A stretch of DNA of 64,000 nucleotides from an uncultured Porphyromonas sp. Lineage in GTDB: Bacteria; Bacteroidota; Bacteroidia; Bacteroidales; Porphyromonadaceae. This document shows positions 27,108-35,973 of this stretch, in pieces. The DNA lies in contig NZ_CALHDW010000018.1 of assembly GCF_938023125.1 (NCBI RefSeq), positions 124,001-188,000 on the forward strand. The letters are read 5' to 3'. The notes under the pieces are model-generated. The model had not been told where the DNA came from. It did not search any database and saw nothing but the letters and a program-made list of their open reading frames with translations. The translations under genes and the position numbers were made by a program. Every line of letters begins with the position of its first letter. Position 1 is the first letter of the stretch.

Positions 27108-27551
27108 TCACACACTCTCTTTGTCCGGAGCTACAAACTCCACTTCGATGCCCGCCCTTCTCAGCAGGTCTATCCCATCGGTCAGCCGATACTCCTCACC
27201 ATAGACCACTCGCCTTATCTTGCTTTGGATGATGAGTTTGGCACATTCCACACAAGGGGAGGCCGTAATATAAATAGTAGCGCCATCGCTATTATTGCCC
27301 GAGCAGGCTACCTTGGTAATGGCATTTGCCTCAGCGTGGAGCACGTAGGGCTTGGTAAGGCCACTCTCATCCTCACACACATTCTCAAACCCTGAGGGAG
27401 TACCGTTGTAACCATCAGATATAATCATCTGATCTTTAACGATAAGAGCACCCACTTTTCTGCGGGTGCAATAGGAGTTTTCCGCCCAGATACGCGCCAT
27501 CCTCAGATAGCGTTTGTCGAGTACTAATTGCTTGTCTTCTTGTTGTTCCAT
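27108..27551 (-). CDS. Deoxycytidylate (dCMP) deaminase, ComEB type
   Basis: The enzyme deaminates dCMP to dUMP for dTMP synthesis. The 147 residues hold the zinc site of cytidine deaminases: HAE at 72-74 and PCVEC at 99-103, and the start-side TRRKVGALIVKD and DGYNGTPSGFENV motifs typical of dCMP deaminases. It fits a window rich in nucleotide genes (nrdAB, pyrH, pyrBI). It is 89 bp downstream of pheS. Confidence 0.93.
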   Translation of the reverse strand: MEQQEDKQLVLDKRYLRMARIWAENSYCTRRKVGALIVKDQMIISDGYNGTPSGFENVCEDESGLTKPYVLHAEANAITKVACSGNNSDGATIYITASPCVECAKLIIQSKIRRVVYGEEYRLTDGIDLLRRAGIEVEFVAPDKESV

Positions 27552-27640
27552 AGGTGTGGGAATCGTTGCTTATCCCGTTCTTACGATTTTTCTGCTGCAG
27601 AAGTAGTGACAAATAGTTAATCCACCACACCCCTCTCTCC

Positions 27641-28663
27641 TTAGTGGACGCCTTGGAATTGTGTGAGGAAACGCTTGTCGTTTTCGGAGAAGAGACGGAG
27701 GTCTTTTGCTCGATACTTGAGGTTGGTGATACGCTCTACCCCCAAGCCAAAGGCGTAGCCGCTGTACTCCTCGGGGTCTATTTCGCTCTCACGAAGCACA
27801 TTCGGATCGACCATACCGCAGCCCAAGATCTCTACCCAACCGGTGTGCTTACAGAAGGCACAGCCCTCTCCTCCACAGATATTACAGCTTATATCCATCT
27901 CGGCACTTGGCTCCGTAAAGGGGAAGTAACTCGGGCGCAAACGGATTTGCGTATCGGGGCCGAATAGCTCACGAGCAAAGTAGAAAAGCACTTCGCGAAG
28001 GTCGGCAAACGAAACATTCTTATCGATATAAAGCCCCTCAATCTGATGGAAGAAGCAGTGCGCACGAGCCGAAATCGCTTCGTTGCGATACACACGCCCC
28101 GGACAAATAACACGTATAGGAGGCTTAGAGTTTTGCATCACACGCACCTGCACCGAAGAGGTGTGCGTACGCAATAAAACATCCGGATTACGCTCCACAA
28201 AGAAGGTATCCTGCATATCGCGGGCAGGGTGATCCGGAGCAAAATTGAGGGCGGAGAAAACATGATAGTCGTCTTCGACCTCCGGCCCCAAGGCGATACT
28301 AAATCCTAGTTTTGCGAAAATCTGTATAATCTCCTCACGCACTAGGGTCAAAGGATGACGCCCTCCGATACCGGCGGGATAGGCCGAACGCGAAAGATCG
28401 AGATGCTCAGTCGCCTCCTCCGTTTGTAGGGCATCACGCAAAGCATTGATGTGCTCTGTGGCCAGCGTCTTCACCTCATTGATAAGTGCTCCCAAGGTGC
28501 GTTTTTCTTCGTTGGGCACGCTCTTAAATTCCTCAAAGAGAGAAGGGATAATCCCTTTCTTGCTGAGATACTTAATGCGTAGCGCCTCCACTTCTTCGTG
28601 GCTCTTGGCCTGCTGTGAGCGCACCTCCTCTTGGAGGGCTTTGATTTTTTCTGCTAAAGACAC
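27641..28663 (-). CDS. pheS: Phenylalanyl-tRNA synthetase alpha chain
   Basis: PheS is the catalytic subunit of the alpha2-beta2 synthetase. The 340-residue sequence has the N-terminal coiled-coil region (1-90), motif 2 as FHQIEGLYID after YRNEAISARAHCF, and motif 3 with GFGLGVER-type sequence (YAFGLGVERITNLKY) near the end. The beta gene pheT is not adjacent. The downstream genes continue on the same strand to hutU. Confidence 0.95.
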   Translation of the reverse strand: MSLAEKIKALQEEVRSQQAKSHEEVEALRIKYLSKKGIIPSLFEEFKSVPNEEKRTLGALINEVKTLATEHINALRDALQTEEATEHLDLSRSAYPAGIGGRHPLTLVREEIIQIFAKLGFSIALGPEVEDDYHVFSALNFAPDHPARDMQDTFFVERNPDVLLRTHTSSVQVRVMQNSKPPIRVICPGRVYRNEAISARAHCFFHQIEGLYIDKNVSFADLREVLFYFARELFGPDTQIRLRPSYFPFTEPSAEMDISCNICGGEGCAFCKHTGWVEILGCGMVDPNVLRESEIDPEEYSGYAFGLGVERITNLKYRAKDLRLFSENDKRFLTQFQGVH

Positions 28664-28828
28664 GTGCTTTGCTTCTATTATGAGAGAGTTTGAAATCCTT
28701 CTATTATACCATGTGGGGCGGGCAAAAGAGTGCGATACGCCCGGGGCGAAGAGGGTGAGACAAACGGCTGTTCCTCTCTTCTTTTATGGGCATCGCCTCT
28801 CCCCCCTTAGAGACGATATAAATCAAAG

Positions 28829-28912
28829 ACTCGGAGGGATCCTCTCCATCTCTCCGGGCATCTGTAGAGCACAGCTGCACTATCCACAGACGATCCCTCC
28901 GAGTTTTTTTTT
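28829..28912 (+). terminator. Long stem-loop with T9 tail on the plus strand, between gap and pheS
   Basis: Perfect 13-bp arms ACTCGGAGGGATC (28829-28841) and GATCCCTCCGAGT (28892-28904) enclose 50 bases that can form a smaller stem (TCTGT/ACAGA). A run of nine T follows on the plus strand. On the minus strand, where gap would need a stop, the tail is only TCTTTGATTT. It may serve gap, or end an unrecognised plus-strand small RNA. The rest of the 317-bp spacer 28664-28980 shows no gene. Confidence 0.6.
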
Positions 28913-28980
28913 GAGAATTTGGTGCTATGGCCTCGTGGCTATCACGGCCTCGAAGCCATATCTACACCCTATTGTCTCGC

Positions 28981-29985
28981 TTAGGCGTTTACCTTAGCCA
29001 TGTGAGCGATGAGGCAGAGTATCTTATTAGAGTAGCCCCATTCGTTGTCGTACCAAGATACAACCTTTACAAACTTATCGGTAAGGGCGATACCGGCCTT
29101 AGCGTCGAAGATAGAAGTGTGGGGGTCTGTGGTAAAGTCGGTAGATACCACCATTTCGTCGGTATAACCGAGGATACCCTTGAGTTCGCCTTCCGAAGCC
29201 TTCTTAACGGCAGCGCAAATTTCGTCATAAGTAGCACCCTTCTTGAGGCTTACCGTGAGGTCTACTACAGATACGTCCATTGTGGGAACACGGAACGACA
29301 TACCCGTAAGTTTGCCATTAAGCTCGGGGATAACCTTTCCCACAGCCTTAGCAGCACCCGTAGAAGAGGGGATGATGTTGCCCAATGCAGAGCGACCACC
29401 GCGCCAGTCCTTATTGCTGGGGCCGTCTACTGTTTTCTGTGTAGAAGTAGCAGCGTGTACCGTAGTCATAAGCCCCATTTCGATGCCAAAGTTATCGTTA
29501 AGCACCTTTGCAAGAGGAGCAAGACAGTTTGTTGTACAAGAAGCATTAGATACAAACTGAGTACCCTTCTTGTAAGTATCGAGGTTTACACCCGTTACAA
29601 ACATAGGGGTATCATCCTTAGAAGGAGCAGACATTACCACGTACTTAGCACCAGCCTTGATGTGCCCTTCGCTCAACTCTTTGGTCAAGAAACGTCCTGT
29701 AGACTCAACCACATAGTCAGCACCTACAGCACCCCAATTGATGAGGGCGGGCTCTTTTTCGGCGGTAACACGGATCTTGCGACCATTCACCACAAGCATA
29801 CCATCTTCTGCACTTACAGTGCCTTCAAACTTCCCGTGCACTGAGTCGTACTTGAGCATGTACGCCATGTAATCTACCTCGATGAGGTCGTTAATAGCTA
29901 CAACTTCGATGTCGTCTCTGAGAAGAGATGCTCTGAATACAAGACGACCGATTCGACCAAAACCGTTAATACCTACTTTAATCAT
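28981..29985 (-). CDS. gap: Type I glyceraldehyde-3-phosphate dehydrogenase
   Basis: Gap carries out the NAD-dependent oxidative phosphorylation step of glycolysis. The 334-residue protein has the NAD-binding GINGFGRIGRLVFR (5-18), an aspartate at 33 that favours NAD over NADP, and the active-site SNASCTTNCLAP with C150. It is a single gene with its own promoter on a 384-bp divergent spacer shared with rsmG. Confidence 0.97.
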   Translation of the reverse strand: MIKVGINGFGRIGRLVFRASLLRDDIEVVAINDLIEVDYMAYMLKYDSVHGKFEGTVSAEDGMLVVNGRKIRVTAEKEPALINWGAVGADYVVESTGRFLTKELSEGHIKAGAKYVVMSAPSKDDTPMFVTGVNLDTYKKGTQFVSNASCTTNCLAPLAKVLNDNFGIEMGLMTTVHAATSTQKTVDGPSNKDWRGGRSALGNIIPSSTGAAKAVGKVIPELNGKLTGMSFRVPTMDVSVVDLTVSLKKGATYDEICAAVKKASEGELKGILGYTDEMVVSTDFTTDPHTSIFDAKAGIALTDKFVKVVSWYDNEWGYSNKILCLIAHMAKVNA

Positions 29986-30130
29986 AATGCTTTCTATTTA
30001 GTGTATGAAATATCTTTTCCACAGAGCCTAGGCGAGAAGGATGGCATTCGGATTCTCCAATCCACACCATCGCAACGATCTGCCACAGCCGCCATACGAA
30101 CTGCGACACAAGTACCTATTGCTCTCCCCA

Positions 30131-30138
30131 CAAAGGTA
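30131..30138 (-). promoter_or_regulatory. Predicted gap promoter
   Basis: The minus strand reads TACCTTTG with TTGG 16-19 bases upstream. The leader to the gap ATG would be about 140 nt. The spacer 29986-30369 also holds the rsmG promoter; otherwise I see nothing in it. Confidence 0.55.
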
Positions 30139-30324
30139 CTAAATCTTTAGTGACCAAGCCACCCCCAAGCCTCGGATAAGGAAAAAATAAACTCCCTTAG
30201 CACAAGGGCTAAAAAGACTTTCTCCCAAAAGAGAGGAGAGGTGAGTTTTTGCAAGGCAGCACGATGGGGAGAAAATATACAATCCTTTGCCCTGTACAAC
30301 TCCTCTCAATTGCGGGAGATAGCG

Positions 30325-30332
30325 TATATTTG
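30325..30332 (+). promoter_or_regulatory. Predicted rsmG promoter
   Basis: TATATTTG matches the -7 consensus, with TTGC 13-15 bases upstream, and lies 38 bp before the chosen rsmG ATG. It falls inside the longer open frame starting at 30241, which argues against that upstream start. Confidence 0.55.
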
Positions 30333-30369
30333 CGGTAGATATCCGAGTAATCTTTCAAGATTCAACAAA

Positions 30370-31011
30370 ATGACACCCGAGGAGCAATTAGCATTACTCT
30401 ACCAAAAGTTTCCGGAGGTAAATGAGCAACAGCGTGAGCAGTTTGCCGCCCTCTGGGATCTCTACACAGACTGGAATAGCAAGATCAATGTGATCTCGCG
30501 CAAAGATATAGACAACCTCTATATGCACCATGTGCTACACTCTCTTGGGATTACAACCATGCTACACTTTACGGCAGGGAGCCATGTGATCGATGTAGGT
30601 ACCGGGGGCGGATTCCCGGGCATCCCGCTGGCAATACTTTTCCCCGAGGTGCAGTTTACCCTCGTGGATAGCATTGGCAAAAAAGTACGTGTTGCCCAAT
30701 CAGTTGCCGACTCTCTAGGCTTACAAAATGTCACAACACATCATATCCGTATAGAGGAACTTCGGGAGAAGTGCGACTTTGTAGTGACCCGTGCCACCAT
30801 GCTTTTGGGAGAGCTCGTCAAACTTACTCGCCACCTTTTTTCTCCGGAAGGGCACAATGCCCTCCCTAATGGCATCATTGCCCTCAAGGGCGGCAACCTA
30901 GATGGCGAGTGTGCAGCCTATAAAAATAGAGTGATCGTAGAGGATCTCTATCCCTTCTTCTCGGATGAATACTACGAAGAGAAGCGAGTGCTTTACCTCC
31001 CCATGCAGTGA
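30370..31011 (+). CDS. rsmG: RsmG, 16S rRNA (G527-N7) methyltransferase
   Basis: RsmG methylates N7 of G527 in 16S rRNA. I chose the ATG at 30370 (MTPEEQLALLYQKF) since it gives 213 residues, the family length, and the promoter octamer lies between it and the earlier possible start. Motifs: WNSKINVISRKD, the SAM loop VIDVGTGGGFPGIPLAI, and the later VTRAT and IALKGG segments. It is followed 16 bp later by an MBL hydrolase gene. Confidence 0.93.
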   Translation: MTPEEQLALLYQKFPEVNEQQREQFAALWDLYTDWNSKINVISRKDIDNLYMHHVLHSLGITTMLHFTAGSHVIDVGTGGGFPGIPLAILFPEVQFTLVDSIGKKVRVAQSVADSLGLQNVTTHHIRIEELREKCDFVVTRATMLLGELVKLTRHLFSPEGHNALPNGIIALKGGNLDGECAAYKNRVIVEDLYPFFSDEYYEEKRVLYLPMQ

Positions 31012-31027
31012 TATTCTCAAAAAAATT

Positions 31028-31681
31028 ATGGCTTTAGAAGTACATTCCTTCAGCTTCAATTTCGTGCAGGTCAACACCTATCTATTGGTGGACACAGCCA
31101 CACGAGAAGCTGCTATTATAGACTGTGGGTGCATGTCTCCCGCCGAAGAAAAGCTACTCTCTTCTAAGGTAGAAGAGCTCAATGCTACCCCCACCCTACT
31201 CATTGCAACTCACCTGCATTTCGACCACGTGTGGGGCGTACCCTTTGCGGCTCAGAAGTGGGAACTTACCCCTCGTGCTCACCGTGTAGAGATCGAGTTG
31301 ATGCCTCCCTTCGACGAACAAATGCGTATGTTTGGGATGCCTCCCTCGCCCGAGCGTCACGACCTCCCCTACCAACCCCTTGAGACGGGCGAGAGGCTAA
31401 AGCTAGGCGAGACTCTCCTGGAGGTTCTCTTCGTGCCGGGGCATACCCCGGGGCATGTTGCCTTTTACGAGCCTCGGCAGCACCTTCTATTCGCCGGCGA
31501 CGTACTCTTTGCCGGAGGCGACATAGGGCGTACCGACCTACCGGGAGGGAGCTACACCACTCTTATTAATAGTATCAAAACGCAGTTAATGCCCCTCCCC
31601 GACGATACCATTGTCTACTCGGGGCATGGACCCCAGAGCTCCATAGGTTTTGAGCGGGAGGCGAATAGCTATATCCGCTAG
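31028..31681 (+). CDS. MBL-fold metallohydrolase, glyoxalase II-like (YcbL type)
   Basis: The 217-residue protein has the metal site THLHFDHVWG (H62, H64, D66, H67 from the chosen start), VPGHTPGHV, a bridging aspartate in FAGDVLF and a last histidine in YSGHGP. This is the short glyoxalase II-like type acting on thioesters, but the actual substrate is not known. The ATG at 31028 is preferred over a frame start that overlaps rsmG by 47 bases and lacks homology. Confidence 0.88.
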   Translation: MALEVHSFSFNFVQVNTYLLVDTATREAAIIDCGCMSPAEEKLLSSKVEELNATPTLLIATHLHFDHVWGVPFAAQKWELTPRAHRVEIELMPPFDEQMRMFGMPPSPERHDLPYQPLETGERLKLGETLLEVLFVPGHTPGHVAFYEPRQHLLFAGDVLFAGGDIGRTDLPGGSYTTLINSIKTQLMPLPDDTIVYSGHGPQSSIGFEREANSYIR

Positions 31682-31793
31682 CCCTACCCTCGTAGAGAGC
31701 ATCTATGGAGATGAGATCAGATCTATCCCACAATGCCGAGCATATCGGCACCTATCCTCAAGAAAAGAAATACTATAAATCATAATAGTCAGT

Positions 31794-34685
31794 ATGGATA
31801 CAAATAAGTTTTCTGTGCGGCACATGGGCATCTCAGACAAGGATTTACCCGAGATGCTTGCAGCCGTTGGAGTAAAGTCTGTAGACGAACTCATGCACCA
31901 AGTCTACCCCGAGAATATTTTTCTCAAGGAGCAGATCGACATCCCCGAAGCCATGACGGAGCGAGAGCTTGCAGAGCATCTTGCAGAGCTTGCTTCTAAG
32001 AACAAACCCTTCACTTCTTATATAGGTCAGGGGTGGTACGACACGGTTACTCCGGCTCCCATCCAGCGCAATGTGCTCGAGAACCCCGTTTGGTACACCT
32101 CCTACACACCCTATCAGGCGGAAGTTTCGCAGGGTCGCCTTGAGGCGCTTTTCAACTTCCAAACGGTGATCAGCGAACTTACATCCCTCCCGCTTACCAA
32201 CTGCTCGCTCCTCGACGAAGCAACAGCCGGAGCTGAGGCTGCCATGCTACTATTCAACGAACGAAGCCGTGCGCAAGTAAAAGCCGGAGCCAATACCATC
32301 TTTGTGGATAAGCGCGTATTTGAGACCACCCAAGCCGTAATCCGCACACGTGTAGAGCCCCAAGAGATGAAGCTCGTAGTGGGCGACTACCAAACCCTCG
32401 AGTTCACCCCCGATATTTTTGGAGTTATCATACAATATCCCGACTCGGTAGGGGCCATCAACAACTACGAAGATTTTGTAGCCAAAGCCAAGGCTAATGG
32501 CTCTATGGTTGCCGTGGCTGCCGACCTTATGAGCCTCGTGATGCTCACCCCTCCGGGAGAGTGGGGCGCTGATATTGTTTTCGGCTCGGCTCAACGTTTT
32601 GGTATCCCCATGTACTTCGGCGGCCCCTCTGCCGGTTACTTGGCTTGCCGTATGGAATACAAGCGCGAGATACCCGGACGTATCATTGGTATCTCTAAGG
32701 ATGCTTACGGGCACCCCGCTTACCGCTTGGCACTCCAGACTCGTGAGCAACACATCAAACGCGAGAAGGCAACCTCAAATATCTGTACAGCACAAGCACT
32801 TCTTGCCACAATGAGTGGATTCTATGCCGTGTATCATGGTGCCGAAGGGCTCAGAAACATTGCTCGCCGCATCCATAGCTATGCCGGCTATTTGGCTGCA
32901 ATGCTCGAGAAGCTCGGCTACAAGCAGTACAACAAAGACTACTTCGATACCCTTATCATTGGGCTACCCGAGGGGGTAAGCATGGAGCGCCTTCGTGAGG
33001 TTGCTCTCGACTGCCGCATCAACCTTCGCTACTTCACTTGCTGCACCTGTGTAGGTATCAGCATTGACGAAACCACTCTACCCTCCGATTTGGGTGTACT
33101 CGGTTATGTTTTTGCAGAGGCTGCCGGCAAAGAGGCTCCCGAAGTGGACAATGTACCCCAAGATACGCTCTATGTGGATAAGAAGTGGCAACGCACAAGC
33201 GACTTCTTGCAGCACGAGGTATTCAACAGCTACCACACAGAAACGGAGCTAATGCGTTATATCAAACGCCTCGACCGCAAGGATATTTCGCTCGCACACT
33301 CTATGATTTCGCTCGGCTCTTGCACCATGAAGCTCAATGCCGCAAGCGAACTCTTTGCCCTCAGCAACCCTTACTTCGCCAATATCCACCCCTACGCTCC
33401 CGAAGATCAGGTAGAGGGATATACCGAAATGCTCGACAACCTTGCCGAGTACCTCGCGAAGATCACGGGCTTCGACGCTACGTCTCTCCAGCCCAACTCG
33501 GGTGCAAGTGGCGAGTACACGGGGCTACGCACCATCCGCACTTACCTCGAAAGCATCGGGCAGGGGCATCGTGATGTAGTGATCTTACCGGCATCTGCCC
33601 ACGGAACAAACCCTGCAAGTGCCGTACAATGTGGCTATAAGACCGTAATTGTAAAGACCGACGAGCGAGGCAATGTAGACTGGGAAGACTTTATGGCACA
33701 GACCGAAGCCCACAAGGATCAGATCGCAGCCATGATGATTACCTACCCCAGTACACACGGTATCTTCGAGACCAACATTATAGACCTATGCCAACGTATC
33801 CACGACTGTGGCGGGCAGGTTTATATGGACGGAGCCAACATGAATGCCCAGGTAGGCTATACCAACCCCGGCTTCATCGGGGCGGACGTATGCCACCTCA
33901 ACCTACATAAGACCTTCGCTATCCCCCACGGTGGTGGTGGCCCCGGTGTAGGTCCTATCTGCGTACGCGCCCACCTCGCTCCGCATCTCCCCAAGCATGT
34001 AGTTCGCTTTGGCGATGGCAGCAACCAAGTATCCGCAGCACCCTACGGCTCAGCCGGGGTACAGGTGATTACCTACAGCTACATTCGTCTCCTCGGTATT
34101 GAGGGACTTCGTGAAGCTACGGCTATCGCTATCCTCAATGCCAACTACATGGCATCACGCTTCAAAGACACCTACGGCATCGTCTATACCGGTGCTACGG
34201 GACGTGTTGGGCATGAGCTCATCCTAGAGTGCCGCAAGGTAAAAGAAGAGACCGGAGTAGACGAAAACGATATCGCTAAGCGTCTGATGGACTTTGGCTA
34301 CCACGCTCCTACGCTCTCTTTCCCCGTACATGGTACGCTTATGATAGAACCCACCGAGAGCGAAAGCAAGGCCGAACTCGACCGCTTCTGTGAGGTAATG
34401 GATTGCATCTACCAAGAGGCTCAAGAGATCGCCCAAGGTAAGGCTGATAAAGAAGACAACGTGCTCAAGAATGCACCTCACCCCCAATACGAAATTGTGG
34501 CTGACGAGTGGAAGCACAGCTATTCGCGCCAGAAGGCCGCTTTTGCCCTCCCCTTCTTGCAGGATAATAAGTTCTGGATCAATGTAGCTCGGGTAGACAA
34601 CGGCTACGGAGACCGTAACCTCGTGCCCACGATGTGCGCTTGCGATGAGTTCTTTGCGAAGCTCAAAGAGGAGCAAGACAAGTAA
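31794..34685 (+). CDS. gcvP: Glycine dehydrogenase (decarboxylating), P-protein of the glycine cleavage system
   Basis: The P-protein decarboxylates glycine with PLP and passes the aminomethyl group to H-protein. At 963 residues it is the fused form of the two halves. The PLP lysine is K706 in NLHKTFAIPHGGGGPG, and the glycine-rich tail after it is typical. gcvT and gcvH are not nearby. With hutU and the peptide transporter it supports amino-acid use as carbon and one-carbon source. Confidence 0.96.
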   Translation: MDTNKFSVRHMGISDKDLPEMLAAVGVKSVDELMHQVYPENIFLKEQIDIPEAMTERELAEHLAELASKNKPFTSYIGQGWYDTVTPAPIQRNVLENPVWYTSYTPYQAEVSQGRLEALFNFQTVISELTSLPLTNCSLLDEATAGAEAAMLLFNERSRAQVKAGANTIFVDKRVFETTQAVIRTRVEPQEMKLVVGDYQTLEFTPDIFGVIIQYPDSVGAINNYEDFVAKAKANGSMVAVAADLMSLVMLTPPGEWGADIVFGSAQRFGIPMYFGGPSAGYLACRMEYKREIPGRIIGISKDAYGHPAYRLALQTREQHIKREKATSNICTAQALLATMSGFYAVYHGAEGLRNIARRIHSYAGYLAAMLEKLGYKQYNKDYFDTLIIGLPEGVSMERLREVALDCRINLRYFTCCTCVGISIDETTLPSDLGVLGYVFAEAAGKEAPEVDNVPQDTLYVDKKWQRTSDFLQHEVFNSYHTETELMRYIKRLDRKDISLAHSMISLGSCTMKLNAASELFALSNPYFANIHPYAPEDQVEGYTEMLDNLAEYLAKITGFDATSLQPNSGASGEYTGLRTIRTYLESIGQGHRDVVILPASAHGTNPASAVQCGYKTVIVKTDERGNVDWEDFMAQTEAHKDQIAAMMITYPSTHGIFETNIIDLCQRIHDCGGQVYMDGANMNAQVGYTNPGFIGADVCHLNLHKTFAIPHGGGGPGVGPICVRAHLAPHLPKHVVRFGDGSNQVSAAPYGSAGVQVITYSYIRLLGIEGLREATAIAILNANYMASRFKDTYGIVYTGATGRVGHELILECRKVKEETGVDENDIAKRLMDFGYHAPTLSFPVHGTLMIEPTESESKAELDRFCEVMDCIYQEAQEIAQGKADKEDNVLKNAPHPQYEIVADEWKHSYSRQKAAFALPFLQDNKFWINVARVDNGYGDRNLVPTMCACDEFFAKLKEEQDK

Positions 34686-34700
34686 TTCTCTCCCACTTTC

Positions 34701-34777
34701 TCCCCTACTTTGCTACATAAAGTAGGGAGAGAATCTATAAAACATAGCCCACTAGAGGAAATCCTTTAGTGGGCTTT
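34701..34777 (+). terminator. Tandem terminator hairpins after gcvP
   Basis: The first stem has 9-bp arms CCCTACTTT and AAAGTAGGG (34701-34725). The second has 9-bp arms AGCCCACTA (34744-34752) and TAGTGGGCT (34765-34773) followed by T5. It separates gcvP from the convergent nrdB. Confidence 0.8.
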
Positions 34778-34896
34778 TTGTGCGCCAAGGCACACTTATG
34801 AAAAACGAAATATAGGATCTCTCTGAGCTACAAAGGCGGCAAGAGGGCGGCACTTCTTCTGGGGAAGTAAAGCCTCGCCGGTGGTAGCCGCTGAGA

Positions 34897-35937
34897 TTAG
34901 AGGTCGTCTTCTATGGAAGCACTCTTGGCATAAGCACTCGGCTTTGCCTCGAAGAAGTCGGTCTTGATTAGGTTCGAATTGCTGTACTGCGATACCCAAC
35001 TCATGCTCGCAGGCTCCTCTTCGTGCCCCGGGAATATCACCCCAAGACCCAAATTGGCACTGCGCAAATTCGCTAGATACATAATATAGTCACTCACCAT
35101 TTGCGAGGTAAGGCCTTCTATCTCGTCGCCAATTACGTACTTACCCCAAGCGATCTCTTGCAAAGCACCCTCCCGAATCATCTCTAAGAACTCCGCCTCA
35201 CGCTCGGGCGTGAATAGCTCGGGTTGCTCTCGCCTTAGCTCTAGTATCATAGAGCGGAAGAGCCACAGGTGGGTATTCTCATCGCGGTTGATGTAGCGAA
35301 TCTCCTGCACCGAACCCGGCATCTTACCCATGCGCCCGAGGTTGTAGAAGAACATAAATCCCGAATAGAAATAGACCCCTTCGAGGATATAGTTTGCGAC
35401 CATTGTACGCGCCAGTTGATCGGGGGTTTTGTGGAGCTGGAAGTCGTTGTATATATCCCCAATGAACTTATTTCTCCGCAAGAGATGCTCATCATCACGC
35501 CACTGGTATAGGATAGAAGTACGCTCCTCGGGCGAACAGATCGTATCGAGCATATAGCTGTAACTCTGCGAGTGAACCGCCTCTTGGAAGGCTTGGATCG
35601 TAAGGCAGAGGTTTACCTCATTGGCCGTAATGTATTCGCCTACATTGGGCAGATTGGCCGTCTGGATGCTATCAAGGAAAATCAGAAACGAGAGTATCTT
35701 GTCGTAGGCCGTCTTCTCGGCTTTGCTCAAAATGCGGTAGTCTTTGACATCCTGACTGAGGTTAATCTCCTCGGGGATCCAGAAGTTATTCATCGCCGTG
35801 CGGTACCAATTCGATACCCACGGATACTTTATGTTGTTGAAGTCGTTTAGGTTGGTCGTATTACCATTGATGAGCCTACGCTTCGAGAGCTCTATATCGC
35901 CATGCTCGTTAAAGAGCGCCTTCTTTTTGAGATCCAT
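34897..35937 (-). CDS. nrdB: Ribonucleotide reductase beta subunit, class Ia type
   Basis: NrdB holds the di-iron tyrosyl radical cofactor that starts reduction of ribonucleotides. The 346 residues contain all expected ligands: D89, E119 and H122 (EAVHSQSY), the radical tyrosine Y126, E186, E220 and H223 (RDENTH). The complete ligand set with Tyr argues against radical-less or manganese-only variants, though the metal cannot be told from sequence. It lies 36 bp downstream of nrdA. Confidence 0.95.
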   Translation of the reverse strand: MDLKKKALFNEHGDIELSKRRLINGNTTNLNDFNNIKYPWVSNWYRTAMNNFWIPEEINLSQDVKDYRILSKAEKTAYDKILSFLIFLDSIQTANLPNVGEYITANEVNLCLTIQAFQEAVHSQSYSYMLDTICSPEERTSILYQWRDDEHLLRRNKFIGDIYNDFQLHKTPDQLARTMVANYILEGVYFYSGFMFFYNLGRMGKMPGSVQEIRYINRDENTHLWLFRSMILELRREQPELFTPEREAEFLEMIREGALQEIAWGKYVIGDEIEGLTSQMVSDYIMYLANLRSANLGLGVIFPGHEEEPASMSWVSQYSNSNLIKTDFFEAKPSAYAKSASIEDDL

Positions 35938-35973
35938 AAGAGGGAATGTATTTATGTGAGGGGAACGGATTTG

